DNA of 51,828 bases from Candidatus Fermentithermobacillaceae bacterium UBA3907 (GCA_002391545.1 DGFF01000011.1:1-51828); one strand, 5' to 3'; positions 18,557 to 27,967 are shown, counted from the first letter of the stretch. The notes: generated by a model not told the origin, from the letters alone. Numbers and translations are program-made.

Positions 18557-18853
18557 ATGCAAGTGTCCAAATTTCTGAGAGCCGGGATCTTAAGAGATAG
18601 GCTAAGCGATATCGTTGAAGCGTCGCGAATGCTGCAAGAGGCTCTAGACTCTGGCGAAGAAGGACCGCGTAGATGCAAGGAATTGGCAATGGATATAGAG
18701 TCTATGGCAAATGAGATCATTGATTTTATGTCTTATTGGAACTGTGAACCTCTTATTTACTTGGGTGAAGGTACAACCGATGAAGTAATAGGTTTTTTGG
18801 ATAAGCTTATCTATGAGGCTGAGGCTGGGAAAGGTAAAGATTCAGAATCTTAG
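18557..18853 (+). CDS. Small helical protein, unknown
   Basis: Protein of 98 residues, mostly charged amphipathic helix, with no cysteine pair, membrane segment or recognised motif. ATG at 18557 after GAGAGAGG. A perfect TATAAT at 18515-18520 lies upstream with only a weak -35 match. Codon pattern and length support a real gene. It is followed closely by the FmdB-like gene. Confidence 0.6.
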   Translation: MQVSKFLRAGILRDRLSDIVEASRMLQEALDSGEEGPRRCKELAMDIESMANEIIDFMSYWNCEPLIYLGEGTTDEVIGFLDKLIYEAEAGKGKDSES

Positions 18854-18878
18854 TTCGGTGTTGCGTGGAGGCGAGAGT

Positions 18879-19097
18879 ATGCCTATTTTTGAATACGAGT
18901 GTCTAAAGTGTGGCGAAAAATTTGAACTGCTCCTTATGGGAAGCGATGTGCCTACGTGTCCTAAGTGTGGGTCACGAGACCTGAAGAAACTTATATCTGT
19001 TTTTAACTCCAACGTGAAGAAAGGTTTCGCAAAAGGAAGCGGAGCGTGCAGTACATGTTCAGGAGGTTCTTGTTCTACGTGTGGCATAGTTAAATAG
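18879..19097 (+). CDS. FmdB-family zinc ribbon protein
   Basis: Protein of 72 residues. MPIFEYECLKCGEKFELLL with the second knuckle CPKCGSRDLKKL is the FmdB/CxxC_CXXC_SSSS zinc ribbon, a putative regulatory or small metal-binding protein. The tail carries extra cysteines (ACSTCSGGSCSTCG), common in the anaerobe versions. ATG at 18879 follows GGAGGCGAG, and the longer frame upstream overlaps the previous gene and is not used. Confidence 0.88.
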   Translation: MPIFEYECLKCGEKFELLLMGSDVPTCPKCGSRDLKKLISVFNSNVKKGFAKGSGACSTCSGGSCSTCGIVK

Positions 19098-19171
19098 TGC
19101 GAGAAACTGTGGCGTGTATCACCGAGCATACGGAATTTCACTGCGGTATAAAGCAGAGGGGCGTGTAGTAG

Positions 19172-19525
19172 TTGATCGAGGAATCGCCTCAGAGAAAAAC
19201 TAAGATCTTTTTGGGCAAGATAGGGCAGACGATTAAATCAGGGGCAGAGACTCTGGTTCAGGAAACCCGAGAGCTTGGCATGCTTAGCAAGCTTAGACTG
19301 GATGTACTTGCGTTAGAAAATGAAAAGAGCCGAAAACTCGAGGAAATTGGAAAACTTGTATATGATATGTACCAAAAGGGACAAGATCTTCCTGAAGATC
19401 TACAGTATCTCTTTGAAGCCATAAATGAAATAGAGGCTAGTATTCGAGCCAAGAATCTTGAAATCGAGAAACTGCGGTCCCAGAATCAAGAAGCTGGTGG
19501 CAGCAATTTAAATGACCTACTGTGA
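19172..19525 (+). CDS. Small coiled-coil protein, unknown
   Basis: Protein of 117 residues: a basic N-terminus, then two long helices with heptad-like leucines (about 35-62 and 82-105) joined by MYQKGQDLPEDLQYLFEAI. No signal peptide or membrane segment. TTG start with AGAGGGG about ten bases upstream. It may belong with the zinc ribbon gene in one transcript. Function unknown. Confidence 0.6.
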   Translation: MIEESPQRKTKIFLGKIGQTIKSGAETLVQETRELGMLSKLRLDVLALENEKSRKLEEIGKLVYDMYQKGQDLPEDLQYLFEAINEIEASIRAKNLEIEKLRSQNQEAGGSNLNDLL

Positions 19526-19547
19526 CCCTAGGAGGATGTGGATATCT

Positions 19548-19575
19548 TTGATTGTAAGCCTGAGCAGATTATAGT
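19548..19575 (+). promoter_or_regulatory. Possible promoter of the folD-nucleoside locus
   Basis: TTGATT at 19548-19553 and TATAGT at 19570-19575, spacer 16, about 90 bases before folD. Confidence 0.35.
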
Positions 19576-19665
19576 TTAATTGCCCGGGTTTTTGCGTTTT
19601 TGGCCCATATTTTCAGTTTTTATTGTTGCAAACGTAGATTCTCGAGTAGAAAGGAGTGCAGCAAA

Positions 19666-20517
19666 GTGTCTGCCAAGATCATGGATGGAAAGAAAATTGC
19701 CTCAGAAATACTGGATGAGGTGCGTGCTGAAGTAAAGGCCCTTTCAGAACGAGGGATCATACCAAAACTTTCTGTAATTTTGGTAGGAGATGATCCTGCA
19801 TCAGTTATGTATGCTAGGTCCAAAGAAAGGGCGTGTAAGAAATCGGGTATCGACTACGAATTGATTACTTTCCCCAGTGATGCGAAAGAGGAATCAGTCT
19901 TACAGGAGTTGGAAAGGCTTTCGGTTGACCAGTCCTGTCACGGCATCATGGTGGAACTTCCCCTTCCTGAGCATATGAATAAAGACCGCATAATGATGGC
20001 AATCAATCCCCTAAAGGACGTAGATGGGATTAACCCGATAAACAGAGGGCAAATGTTCACCAAGAAAACAGGATTATTCCCAGTTACTCCCCAGAGCTGC
20101 ATAGAGATAATGAAGAGATCAGGCATAACAATTGAAGGGAAGAATGTATGTTTGATTGGACGTGGGGATACAGTTGGGAAACCCCTAATCTTTTTGCTCT
20201 TAAACGAAAATGCAACAGTGACAGTATGCCACACACGGACCAGAGATCTATCGTTCCATACTAAGAGAGCCGATATCGTTGTGGCAGCTGCTGGCAAACC
20301 TGACCTGGTGACTGAAGATATGGTTAGCCCAGGAGTTGTAGTGGTTGATGCAGGTATTAACCAGGTTGACGGCAAAACAGTGGGAGATGTGGATTTTGAG
20401 GGTGTCTCCAAGAAGGCGGAGGCCATAACCCCTGTGCCTGGTGGCGTTGGGAGTTTGACCACGGCGTTACTACAGAAGAACTTGCTCAAGGCTATTGAGT
20501 TGCAGCAAAGTCAATAA
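19666..20517 (+). CDS. folD: Methylene-THF dehydrogenase / methenyl-THF cyclohydrolase
   Basis: Protein of 283 residues, standard length. It interconverts 5,10-methylene-, methenyl- and 10-formyl-tetrahydrofolate with NADP(+). Seen: the substrate-site lysine in YARSKERACKK, VELPLPEHMNKDRI, the Rossmann-type GRGDTVGKPLIFLLL and the C-terminal PVPGGVGSLTTALL. The GTG at 19666, eight bases after AAAGGAGTG, gives the usual N-terminus; earlier in-frame starts have no site. It is followed 28 bases later by a cyclodeaminase-family cyclohydrolase, so this locus carries two enzymes able to form or open methenyl-THF. Confidence 0.95.
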   Translation: MSAKIMDGKKIASEILDEVRAEVKALSERGIIPKLSVILVGDDPASVMYARSKERACKKSGIDYELITFPSDAKEESVLQELERLSVDQSCHGIMVELPLPEHMNKDRIMMAINPLKDVDGINPINRGQMFTKKTGLFPVTPQSCIEIMKRSGITIEGKNVCLIGRGDTVGKPLIFLLLNENATVTVCHTRTRDLSFHTKRADIVVAAAGKPDLVTEDMVSPGVVVVDAGINQVDGKTVGDVDFEGVSKKAEAITPVPGGVGSLTTALLQKNLLKAIELQQSQ

Positions 20518-20545
20518 CTTGGTTTTAGAGAAAGGGGGATGTAGG

Positions 20546-21178
20546 TTGAAGGAATTATTTTCTATGAGCCTGGAAGAAGTTATCAATCTTTCTGCATCTT
20601 CAGAGCCTACTCCGGGTGGAGGCAGCGTTTCTGCCATTTGCGCAGCTTTTGCCGGGTCAATGGCAGCTATGGTATGTAACCTGACAATCGGCAAGAAGAA
20701 GTACAAGGAAGTCGAAGAAAGGGTTATGGATCTCAGGGACGAGACTATGCATCTCATTTCTGAGTTTAAGAACCTAGTTTACGAGGACATGGCAGAATTT
20801 GAGAAACTTATGGATACATATAAGCTGCCCAAGTCTACCCCGGAAGAAAAAGAAAAGCGCGATGCAGCTTTGGAAGAAGCTCTGAAAGGCGCAACAGAAA
20901 CGCCGCTAAAAGTTGCTCGAGGATGCTTGAGGCTCCTCAGGATTGTAGATGAACTTGCTCCAATAGGGAATAAGATGGCTATAAGCGACGCAGGTGTAGC
21001 CGCCTATCTGGCTGAAGGGAGTCTCAGGGCAGTACTTTTGAACGTTGATATTAATATACCTAGCATAAGAGATAAAGAGTACGTGAGAAATGTGATGAAG
21101 GAGAAGGAACAACTTATTGCAGAAGCCCAGGAACTCAAGGAGAGATCCTTAGGTGTTGTAATGGAGCGAATGGGTTGA
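20546..21178 (+). CDS. fchA: Formimido-THF cyclodeaminase / methenyl-THF cyclohydrolase family
   Basis: Protein of 210 residues, all-helical. The signature near the N-terminus is SSEPTPGGGSVSAICAAFAGSM, and PIGNKMAISDAGVAAYLAEG and VNIPSI-like segments complete the family. In purine- and histidine-fermenting clostridia this family opens formimino-THF to methenyl-THF and ammonia; FchA of acetogens hydrolyses methenyl-THF. Either role is possible, and the adjacent nucleoside genes make the first attractive. TTG start at 20546 after AAAGGGGG. Confidence 0.9.
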   Translation: MKELFSMSLEEVINLSASSEPTPGGGSVSAICAAFAGSMAAMVCNLTIGKKKYKEVEERVMDLRDETMHLISEFKNLVYEDMAEFEKLMDTYKLPKSTPEEKEKRDAALEEALKGATETPLKVARGCLRLLRIVDELAPIGNKMAISDAGVAAYLAEGSLRAVLLNVDINIPSIRDKEYVRNVMKEKEQLIAEAQELKERSLGVVMERMG

Positions 21179-21240
21179 TTAATGAGGCTGCGTGGCCTCT
21201 CGTACCAGTTTTATCATTGAATGAATATAGGGGGAAGACG

Positions 21241-22173
21241 TTGAGCGTGGGTAGGGACATAGTGGTTTTGGGTAGCTTGAACGTCGATTTTGTCGTAAGA
21301 GTTTCGGAAAGACCCGGTATGGGTCAAACGGTGTTTGGGAAAGAGTTTTCGATATTTCCAGGCGGAAAAGGCGCTAATCAGGCTGTGGCAGTTGGCAGGT
21401 TAGGCGGGAACGTATGCATGGCTGGAAGGATCGGCGATGACGTTTTTTCTAGCATATTGCTGGAAAGCCTTACAAATGCAAACGTAGGAACTGATAATGT
21501 GCTAATAACCGAAAACATCTTTACAGGTTCTGCGTTCATTACCGTAGATGATTCAGGCGAAAACTCAATTATTGTGATTCCTGGTGCAAATAGCCAATAT
21601 TCTAAGGAAGATGTAGATGATTTAGCTACCTGTTTAAAAGACGCAAAAACCCTCATGCTGCAGTTGGAGATTCCCGTAGAATCAGTGGAGTATGCTGCCC
21701 AAGTGGCAAAATCCTTTGGCGTCACAGTCATGTTGGATCCTGCTCCTGCAATGTCTTTACCTCCCGAGTTATACAGGTTAATCGATGTGATTACCCCTAA
21801 CGAGCACGAAGCCTCATTGCTTACTGGTATACAAGTGCAAGATCTGAGTAGCGCAGAAAGTGCTGGTATGCGTCTATTAGAACAGGGTGTGCACAGTGCG
21901 GTCGTGAAGCTTGGGGCCCAAGGAGCATTTTACTGTTCGTCTACGGGGGATCGGGGCTATGTAAAAGGGCATCGCGTTAATGTTGTAGATACTACTGCAG
22001 CAGGAGACGCCTTTTCAGGTGCCCTAGCTTTGGCTCTTTGTGAGGGAAAAAGCATTGGAGAGGCGTGTGAGTTTGCGAACGCGGCTGCGGCTTTGTCTGT
22101 GACCCGCAAAGGCGCACAAACTTCCATGCCCAACTATGACGAGGTCGCTCGTTTTTTTCAATCTCTGGTATGA
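21241..22173 (+). CDS. rbsK: Ribokinase-like PfkB-family sugar kinase
   Basis: About 310 residues. PfkB signature 1 is FPGGKGANQAVAVGRLGG, and signature 2 with the catalytic Asp is VVDTTAAGDAFSGALALAL. GSLNVDFVVRV at the start and the NEHEA region (ITPNEHEASLLTG) fit ribokinase, which makes ribose 5-phosphate. The partner would be ribose released by the nucleoside hydrolases downstream. The TTG at 21241 follows GGGGGAAG; an in-frame TTG at 21175 would overlap fchA but adds a non-homologous extension. Confidence 0.88.
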   Translation: MSVGRDIVVLGSLNVDFVVRVSERPGMGQTVFGKEFSIFPGGKGANQAVAVGRLGGNVCMAGRIGDDVFSSILLESLTNANVGTDNVLITENIFTGSAFITVDDSGENSIIVIPGANSQYSKEDVDDLATCLKDAKTLMLQLEIPVESVEYAAQVAKSFGVTVMLDPAPAMSLPPELYRLIDVITPNEHEASLLTGIQVQDLSSAESAGMRLLEQGVHSAVVKLGAQGAFYCSSTGDRGYVKGHRVNVVDTTAAGDAFSGALALALCEGKSIGEACEFANAAAALSVTRKGAQTSMPNYDEVARFFQSLV

Positions 22174-22278
22174 CAAGGCTGAAAGTGAGGGGATCTTTAG
22201 GAGGTGAGTTGAAGCAGTTTGATCAGTGCATCTCAAGTGGGTTTTTGGGGATGGGATTGGGTGGGGAGGTGATTCTGA

Positions 22279-23205
22279 ATGAAGTGGATTATAGATACGG
22301 ACCCAGGTATTGATGATGCTTCTGCCATTATTACTGCAGTCAATTCTGGAGCATTAGACATTTTGGGAATTACTTGCGTGCACGGCAATGTGGGTCTTGA
22401 GTATACTACTAGGAATGCGCTCAAGCTAATTGAGCTGATGGATGTTGGCATCCCTGTTTACGGAGGTGCTTCGAGACCTATTTTGCAAAAACCAGAGCAT
22501 GCTTCTTACGTTCATGGAACTGATGGTTTCGGAAATACCTTTCTGTCTGAACCTAACATCAAACTTGAACCTATTCATGCTGTAGACTTCATAATTGAAG
22601 CCGCATATGCTGATGACAAACTAGGTCTGCTTACGTTAGGCCCTCTCACCAATGTGGCTCTTGCCATAGCTAAGGACAGGTCGCTTGAGGACCGAATTGA
22701 TAGAATCGTTATGATGGCGGGTACTTCAAGGGCTAGGGGTAATACGAGTCCTGTTGCAGAGTTCAACGTTTTTGCAGATCCAGAAGCTGCTGCTGTGGTG
22801 TTTGATACAGGAATTCCCATTACCATGGTCCCATGGGAGACATGCCTTGACACGTTACTGGGCCCTGACACTATACGTGAATTAAGGAAAAGCTTGACTC
22901 CTGTTGGGCAAGCTTTTTCCAACGCCATGGAATTTACTTTAAAGGGAATAGAAGCTTCTATGGGTCAAGAATTTCTCGTATTGTGCGACCTTATTGCCGC
23001 GTGTGTTGCTATTGATCCTTCTGTGGTTAAAGAAAAGGCTTCTGTAACAGTGAGGGTCGAAACTTGCGGAAGATACTCTAGGGGGCTCACAGTTATCGAT
23101 GAGCGCAACATAGAAGGTGCAGAACCTAATGTGACGTTGTGCCTCGCTTGTGATAGAGAACAAATAGCGGGCATGTTTTTGAACGCAATTAACCATCAAA
23201 ACTAG
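22279..23205 (+). CDS. Nucleoside hydrolase (IU-NH family), Cys at the catalytic His position
   Basis: Protein of 308 residues. The Ca2+-binding DTDPGIDDA motif is at the N-terminus, followed by HGTDGFGN, LGPLTNVALA and EFNVFADPEAA, all family landmarks. These enzymes cleave nucleosides to base and ribose. Where many members have HD near the C-terminus, this one has LCDLIAACVAIDP, so the usual catalytic His is Cys. ATG at 22279 after GGGGAGGTGATT. It precedes the importer genes, and a second family member lies after them. Confidence 0.9.
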   Translation: MKWIIDTDPGIDDASAIITAVNSGALDILGITCVHGNVGLEYTTRNALKLIELMDVGIPVYGGASRPILQKPEHASYVHGTDGFGNTFLSEPNIKLEPIHAVDFIIEAAYADDKLGLLTLGPLTNVALAIAKDRSLEDRIDRIVMMAGTSRARGNTSPVAEFNVFADPEAAAVVFDTGIPITMVPWETCLDTLLGPDTIRELRKSLTPVGQAFSNAMEFTLKGIEASMGQEFLVLCDLIAACVAIDPSVVKEKASVTVRVETCGRYSRGLTVIDERNIEGAEPNVTLCLACDREQIAGMFLNAINHQN

Positions 23206-23219
23206 ACGGGGGTGTCGAA

Positions 23220-24326
23220 TTGAAGAAGTCTATAAGCTTACTATTGATAGTATTGTTGTTAACCTCGGTAATGTTAGTTGGATGTGGCACAGATGAAGGC
23301 AATGGTGAAGGAGGAGAAGCTAAAAAAGCCGTACTTCTAGTTAGCGGAACCTTAGGAGATAAGTCGTTCTTTGATTCAGCTAATGAGGGTATGAAGGTCA
23401 TTAAAGAAGAACTAGGTTGGGAAACACACATAATTGAGATGGGAACAGATCCATCCAAATGGGAGCCTACTTTGACCGACGTTTCGGCAGAAGATTATGA
23501 CCTAATTATTTGTGGTACTTTTCAGATGCAAGAAAAGATAGAGGAAGTAGCCCCCAAATTTCCTGATAAAAGGTACGTAGTTTTTGACGTTTCAGTAGAT
23601 TATGATAAGGCGGACTACAGCAACGTATATTCGATTCTTTACAAACAAAACGAAGGGTCATATTTGGCTGGAGTCTTAGCTGCAATGGTTACAACCTCTG
23701 ATATGCCTAAGGCAAACGAAGAAAAGATCATCGGTTTCCTTGGTGGAATGAACATTCCGGTTATCAACGATTTCCTAGTAGGTTACGTCGAGGGGGCCAA
23801 GAGTATAGAGCCTGACATAAAAGTAGCAGTGTCGTATGTGGAAGACTTTGCCAATCCTGCCAAAGCAAAAGAAATGTGTTTAGCCCAGTATGACATGGGA
23901 GCGGATATAGGATTTAACGTTGCGGGAGGAAGTGGATTGGGCCAGCTAGATGCTGCAAAGGAGAAGGATTGCTACGCTATAGGTGTGGACTCGGACCAGG
24001 CCATGTTGTTCAAGGACACAGATCCAGAGAAGGCAGAACTGATTCTTACATCCATGCTAAAAAGGATCGACAATTCTTTGGTGCGGGCAGTCAAACTTTT
24101 TGAGGAAGATAAGCTACCGTTTGGTACTGTAGAGGTTTTAGGGCTGGCTGAAGAAGCAGTAGGCCTTGCCAAGAACGAGTTTTATGAACGGAACGTTCCC
24201 CAGGAGATTAAGGATAAAATCGAAGAGATTGAGGAACAAGTTAAGAATGGAGATATAACGGTTTCATCAGCATTCGATATGAGTGATGATGAAATGCAAG
24301 ATCTTTTGGAGTCGGTGCGTCCGTAA
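23220..24326 (+). CDS. BMP-family nucleoside-binding lipoprotein
   Basis: Protein of 368 residues. It has a lipoprotein signal peptide of about 21 residues ending in the lipobox LVGC, a short glycine-rich linker, then a BMP/PnrA-type periplasmic-binding fold (VSGTLGDKSFFDSANEGM, YKQNEGSYLAGVLAAMV, GVDSDQAMLF). PnrA and BmpA relatives bind purine nucleosides. It is the substrate-binding part of the importer encoded directly after it. TTG start after GGGGGTG, 14 bases downstream of the nucleoside hydrolase. Confidence 0.93.
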   Translation: MKKSISLLLIVLLLTSVMLVGCGTDEGNGEGGEAKKAVLLVSGTLGDKSFFDSANEGMKVIKEELGWETHIIEMGTDPSKWEPTLTDVSAEDYDLIICGTFQMQEKIEEVAPKFPDKRYVVFDVSVDYDKADYSNVYSILYKQNEGSYLAGVLAAMVTTSDMPKANEEKIIGFLGGMNIPVINDFLVGYVEGAKSIEPDIKVAVSYVEDFANPAKAKEMCLAQYDMGADIGFNVAGGSGLGQLDAAKEKDCYAIGVDSDQAMLFKDTDPEKAELILTSMLKRIDNSLVRAVKLFEEDKLPFGTVEVLGLAEEAVGLAKNEFYERNVPQEIKDKIEEIEEQVKNGDITVSSAFDMSDDEMQDLLESVRP

Positions 24327-24336
24327 AGTTTTTCTA

Positions 24337-24370
24337 GGTTGCAGGAGGCCGGTTATTGCCTCCTGCAACC
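24337..24370 (+). promoter_or_regulatory. Strong intercistronic hairpin after the binding-protein gene
   Basis: Perfect 13-bp inverted repeat (24337-24349 with 24358-24370, core GCAGGAGGC/GCCTCCTGC) around an 8-base loop. No T-run follows, so it probably protects the 3' end of the binding-protein message or partly attenuates readthrough rather than terminating. Confidence 0.7.
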
Positions 24371-24407
24371 CTTTCCAAAGTTTCCAAATGGGATGAGGTG
24401 TAAGAGA

Positions 24408-26000
24408 TTGGAGGGTGGAAAGGAATCTCAAAGAGAAGGACCCATTCTGCTCATGGAAGGAATAACGAAGATCTATCCCACCGGGTTGGTTGCAAACTCT
24501 AATGTAACATTTGAAGTGCGAGAAGGAGAAATTCACGCGCTCGTTGGCGAAAATGGCGCAGGAAAAACTACCCTAATGAAAGTGTTATTCGGTCTAGAGA
24601 AACACGATGCGGGGAATATTTTTGTAAAGGGCGAGCAGGTTAATATTACATCGCCAAGACAGGCAATTGGGCACGGCATCGGTATGGTACATCAGCATTT
24701 TATGCTCGCGCCTTCGCTTACTGTAGCCGAAAATATTGTCTTAGGTCAGGAACCGAGAAAAGGTATCTGGTTTGATCAGAAAAAGGCTGCGGAAACTTGC
24801 ATAGATCTTGGGAAGAAGTACGGACTAGAAGTGGATCCCTACGCAAAGATCGCCGATGTTCCTGTAGGTGTTAAGCAGAGGGTCGAAATTCTAAAGGCGC
24901 TGCTGCGGGGGTCAGAGATCTTGGTATTAGACGAACCTACTGCAGTTTTGACTCCTCAGGAAACTGTCGAGCTGTTCGCTGCACTCAAGGCTCTTAAAGA
25001 GGGCGGGCATACGATCATCTTTATATCCCACAAATTGGCAGAAGTCAAAGAGATTTCAGACAGAGTGACAGTAATGCGTTCTGGTAGGGTTGTGGGAACC
25101 AGAAACACTGAAGAGATCAGTATACGTGATCTTTCTAATATGATGGTGGGGCGTGACGTAGAATTAGAATTGCCTAGGCCTAAAATGTCTGCAGAAGATC
25201 GCAGGGAGGTTAGGCTTTTAGTTAAGGACCTCAAGTATGTCCGCGATAACAAGGATGTACTGAAAGATATAAATTTGCAGGTGAAATCGGGAGAAATAGT
25301 TGGTATTGCAGGTATTGAAGGAAATGGTCAAGCGGAACTGGTGGAAATTCTTACCGGTCTTTGTGAGTGCCATGAAGGAACTATACAGATTTGCGGAGAA
25401 GACGCGACGGAGAAAAAGCCCGGAGAGATAAGAGAATTGGGCTTGTCCCATATTCCTCAGGATAGGATGACTTTCGGTGTGGCTGCAGAAGCGTCTGTGG
25501 CTGAAAACCTCATATCTACAAGGTACAATAAACCCCCTATTTCAAATGGTTTTCTTTTGAATTTAAAAGCTATATTTGCTACTTGTCTAGACCTGATAAA
25601 CAAGTTTGAAATCAAGGCTAACGACCCTAAGCAGCCAGTTAATACTCTTTCAGGAGGCAATATACAAAAGGTTGTTGTTGCCCGAGAGTTTTCTACTGAT
25701 CCAGAGGTGATAATTGCCAATCAGCCTACTCGAGGTATAGACATAGGGGCTAGTGAGTCTATTCACAAATACTTGGTAAACGCGACAGAAAATGGTGCTG
25801 CAGTGCTTTTGATATCTGCCGATCTAAGCGAAGTTATGGGGCTATCTAACAGACTCTTGGTGATGTATGAAGGTAGAATAGTTGCTCATTTTCCAGATGC
25901 TGAAGCGGTCACCGAAGAAGAACTAGGCCTCTACATGCTTGGAGTAAAACACCAGGAACCAGACGAGATTGTCGCATCGCTAATGGGGGAGGCCGGTTAA
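24408..26000 (+). CDS. Nucleoside ABC importer, dual ATPase subunit
   Basis: Protein of 530 residues with two fused ABC domains, as in RbsA/NupA-type subunits. Domain 1 has Walker A GENGAGKT and Walker B ILVLDEPTAVLTPQE. Domain 2 has GIEGNGQAELVEIL in place of Walker A, the signature LSGGNIQKVVVAREF and IIANQPTRGIDIGA. The degenerate second Walker A is usual for this family. TTG at 24408 follows GAGGTG by seven bases; longer in-frame starts run into the hairpin. Functions with the two permeases downstream. Confidence 0.93.
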   Translation: MEGGKESQREGPILLMEGITKIYPTGLVANSNVTFEVREGEIHALVGENGAGKTTLMKVLFGLEKHDAGNIFVKGEQVNITSPRQAIGHGIGMVHQHFMLAPSLTVAENIVLGQEPRKGIWFDQKKAAETCIDLGKKYGLEVDPYAKIADVPVGVKQRVEILKALLRGSEILVLDEPTAVLTPQETVELFAALKALKEGGHTIIFISHKLAEVKEISDRVTVMRSGRVVGTRNTEEISIRDLSNMMVGRDVELELPRPKMSAEDRREVRLLVKDLKYVRDNKDVLKDINLQVKSGEIVGIAGIEGNGQAELVEILTGLCECHEGTIQICGEDATEKKPGEIRELGLSHIPQDRMTFGVAAEASVAENLISTRYNKPPISNGFLLNLKAIFATCLDLINKFEIKANDPKQPVNTLSGGNIQKVVVAREFSTDPEVIIANQPTRGIDIGASESIHKYLVNATENGAAVLLISADLSEVMGLSNRLLVMYEGRIVAHFPDAEAVTEEELGLYMLGVKHQEPDEIVASLMGEAG

Positions 26001-26004
26001 TCAA

Positions 26005-27063
26005 ATGAAAACAGATAAAAGGTTCGAGATTTTGCGAACGGGCGTAGCTATAGGGGTGGCGCTCCTCATAGGGTTTATAGTCACATGTTTAGTGTCAGAG
26101 GCACCTCTAAAAGCGTTTGGATATTTCCTTAGGGGACCTTTTACGACTACACGTCGATTCGCGGCCTTTCTTGAGGCGGCAATTCCTTTGACTTTCACTG
26201 GGCTTGCGATATCCTTGGTGTTTTCCGCAGGTCAATTTAACCTAGGTGCTGAGGGGCAATTCTTTATCGGGGCAGTTGCCGCAACCGCCGCCGGAATATA
26301 CTTAGATTTACCTCCGGTCATACACACTTTGGTTTGCCTTCTAGCGGGAATTGCAGCAGGTGCCGTTGCAGGATTCATCCCAGGTATTTTAAAAGCAAAA
26401 TGGAATGCTTCAGAATTAGTTTCGTCGCTGATGCTCAATTACGTATTTCTAAAGTTAGGAATGTACCTAGTAACGTACCATATGCGAGATCAGTCAGTAG
26501 GAGCTTTGGTATCTCTTCCGCTCAAAGAGACTTCGTTGTTAACCCAGTTTATTCCCAACACTAGAATTCATACAGGTGTGTTTATACTGCTCATAACCGT
26601 TTTATTTTGCTACTACTACCTTTTCAGGACTAGTCAGGGTTATGAAGTCAGGATGACAGGTCAAAACATAGAGTTTGCTCGATATTCGGGAATTCCTGTT
26701 CTATCAGTGATTTTATCGGTACAGGTGTTGGCGGGGGCCATCGCCGGTCTGGGCGGGGCCGTCGAAATGCTAGGTATCTACAAGCGCTTCCAATGGTTGG
26801 CAAGCCCAGGGTACGGATTCGATGGTGTTATTGTCGCTACCCTGGCAAAGAATAACCCTGCTTTAGTGCCCGTTACCGCTCTTTTTCTTGCGTATCTTAG
26901 GGTGGGCGCCGATGTTATGGCCATATACTCAGATGTGTCCGCCGAAATGGTAGCCATTATACAGGCTGTGATTATTCTACTGGTTACTGCAGAGGCCTTT
27001 TTATCTGGTTACAGACGTCGGATGTTGCTAAGAGAGGTGAAGCAAAGTGCAAGCGCTTCTTAG
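26005..27063 (+). CDS. Nucleoside ABC importer permease 1 (NupP/YufP type)
   Basis: Protein of 352 residues with about nine hydrophobic segments. FSAGQFNLGAEGQFFIGAV and GLGGAVEMLG are conserved in BPD_transp_2 permeases of BMP-type importers. Starts four bases after the ATPase gene and overlaps permease 2 by 17 bases. The ASELVSSLMLNYV stretch also fits the nucleoside-specific branch. Confidence 0.92.
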   Translation: MKTDKRFEILRTGVAIGVALLIGFIVTCLVSEAPLKAFGYFLRGPFTTTRRFAAFLEAAIPLTFTGLAISLVFSAGQFNLGAEGQFFIGAVAATAAGIYLDLPPVIHTLVCLLAGIAAGAVAGFIPGILKAKWNASELVSSLMLNYVFLKLGMYLVTYHMRDQSVGALVSLPLKETSLLTQFIPNTRIHTGVFILLITVLFCYYYLFRTSQGYEVRMTGQNIEFARYSGIPVLSVILSVQVLAGAIAGLGGAVEMLGIYKRFQWLASPGYGFDGVIVATLAKNNPALVPVTALFLAYLRVGADVMAIYSDVSAEMVAIIQAVIILLVTAEAFLSGYRRRMLLREVKQSASAS

Positions 27064-27967
27064 GGCCATATTATCTCCTTCCTTTGCAGCTTCGATCTTG
27101 CGCGTGACTACGCCTATTTTATTTGCCGCTTTAGGAGCTGTAGTGGCTGATCTATCTGGGGTCGTAAACATAGCGTTAGAGGGCACCATGCTGTTTTCTG
27201 CATTTACAGGGGTTGCAGTTTCAGCCTTTACCCAATCTGCATGGTTAGGTCTACTCGCAGCAGTTGGAGTGGGGGCCCTGGTAGGGTTAACCCTAGCATA
27301 TTCTCACCTAAAATTAGGTACAGATGCTGTTTTGGCAGGAATTGCATTGAATCTGTTGGCAGCTGAAGGAACAGTTTTCCTTTTGTACGTTGTAGCTGGA
27401 GACAAGGGAGTATCCAGTTCTCTCCCTAGCAAAGTGCTGCCCGATTGGCATATACCTGTAATAAAGGAAATACCGGTTTTGGGCGCTATCTTGGGAAAGC
27501 AAAATGCGCTTACGTATATGTCTTTAATAGCAGTAGTATTGGTCTATCTGTTCTTATTCAAAACTTCCTTCGGGCTAAGGCTTAGAGCGGTGGGGGAGAA
27601 CCCTGACGCTGCAGATTCAGTGGGAATTTCAGTTCATAGGGTTCAATTTGTAGCGTTAGCTATTAGCGGCGCTTTGGCTGGAATGGGTGGAGCCCACCTC
27701 TCCATGGGATACGTTAGTTGGTTTTCAAGGAACATGACTTCAGGTAGAGGGTTTATAGCTCTTGCTGCAGAAACCCTAGGTTACAGACACCCTGTAGGAG
27801 TATTCTTGGCGTCTCTATTGTTCGGATTTGCAGATGCGTTGTCTAACTATATGCAGAGTCTGCGGGTTCCCGGCGAATTTGTACAGATGATTCCGTATTT
27901 GTTGACTTTGGTAGCCTTGACCATTTATTCGGGCCGCCAAAGAAAAGGCAGGAGGTCTTCTAAATGA
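27047..27967 (+). CDS. Nucleoside ABC importer permease 2 (NupQ/YufQ type)
   Basis: Protein of 306 residues with about eight hydrophobic segments. DLSGVVNIALEGTMLFSAF and AVGENPDAADSVGISVHRV are signatures of the second permease in this system. GTG start after GAGAGGTG inside the end of permease 1. The stop overlaps the next gene as ATGA. The two permeases, the dual ATPase and the lipoprotein make a complete uptake system. Confidence 0.92.
   Translation: MQALLRAILSPSFAASILRVTTPILFAALGAVVADLSGVVNIALEGTMLFSAFTGVAVSAFTQSAWLGLLAAVGVGALVGLTLAYSHLKLGTDAVLAGIALNLLAAEGTVFLLYVVAGDKGVSSSLPSKVLPDWHIPVIKEIPVLGAILGKQNALTYMSLIAVVLVYLFLFKTSFGLRLRAVGENPDAADSVGISVHRVQFVALAISGALAGMGGAHLSMGYVSWFSRNMTSGRGFIALAAETLGYRHPVGVFLASLLFGFADALSNYMQSLRVPGEFVQMIPYLLTLVALTIYSGRQRKGRRSSK

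Noticed and set aside
22209..22313. A 34-codon frame from TTG after AGGAGGTGAG, overlapping the first nucleoside hydrolase start
   Set aside because: Spacing to the TTG is too short, there is no recognisable product and it overlaps a good start; it could at most be a leader peptide.
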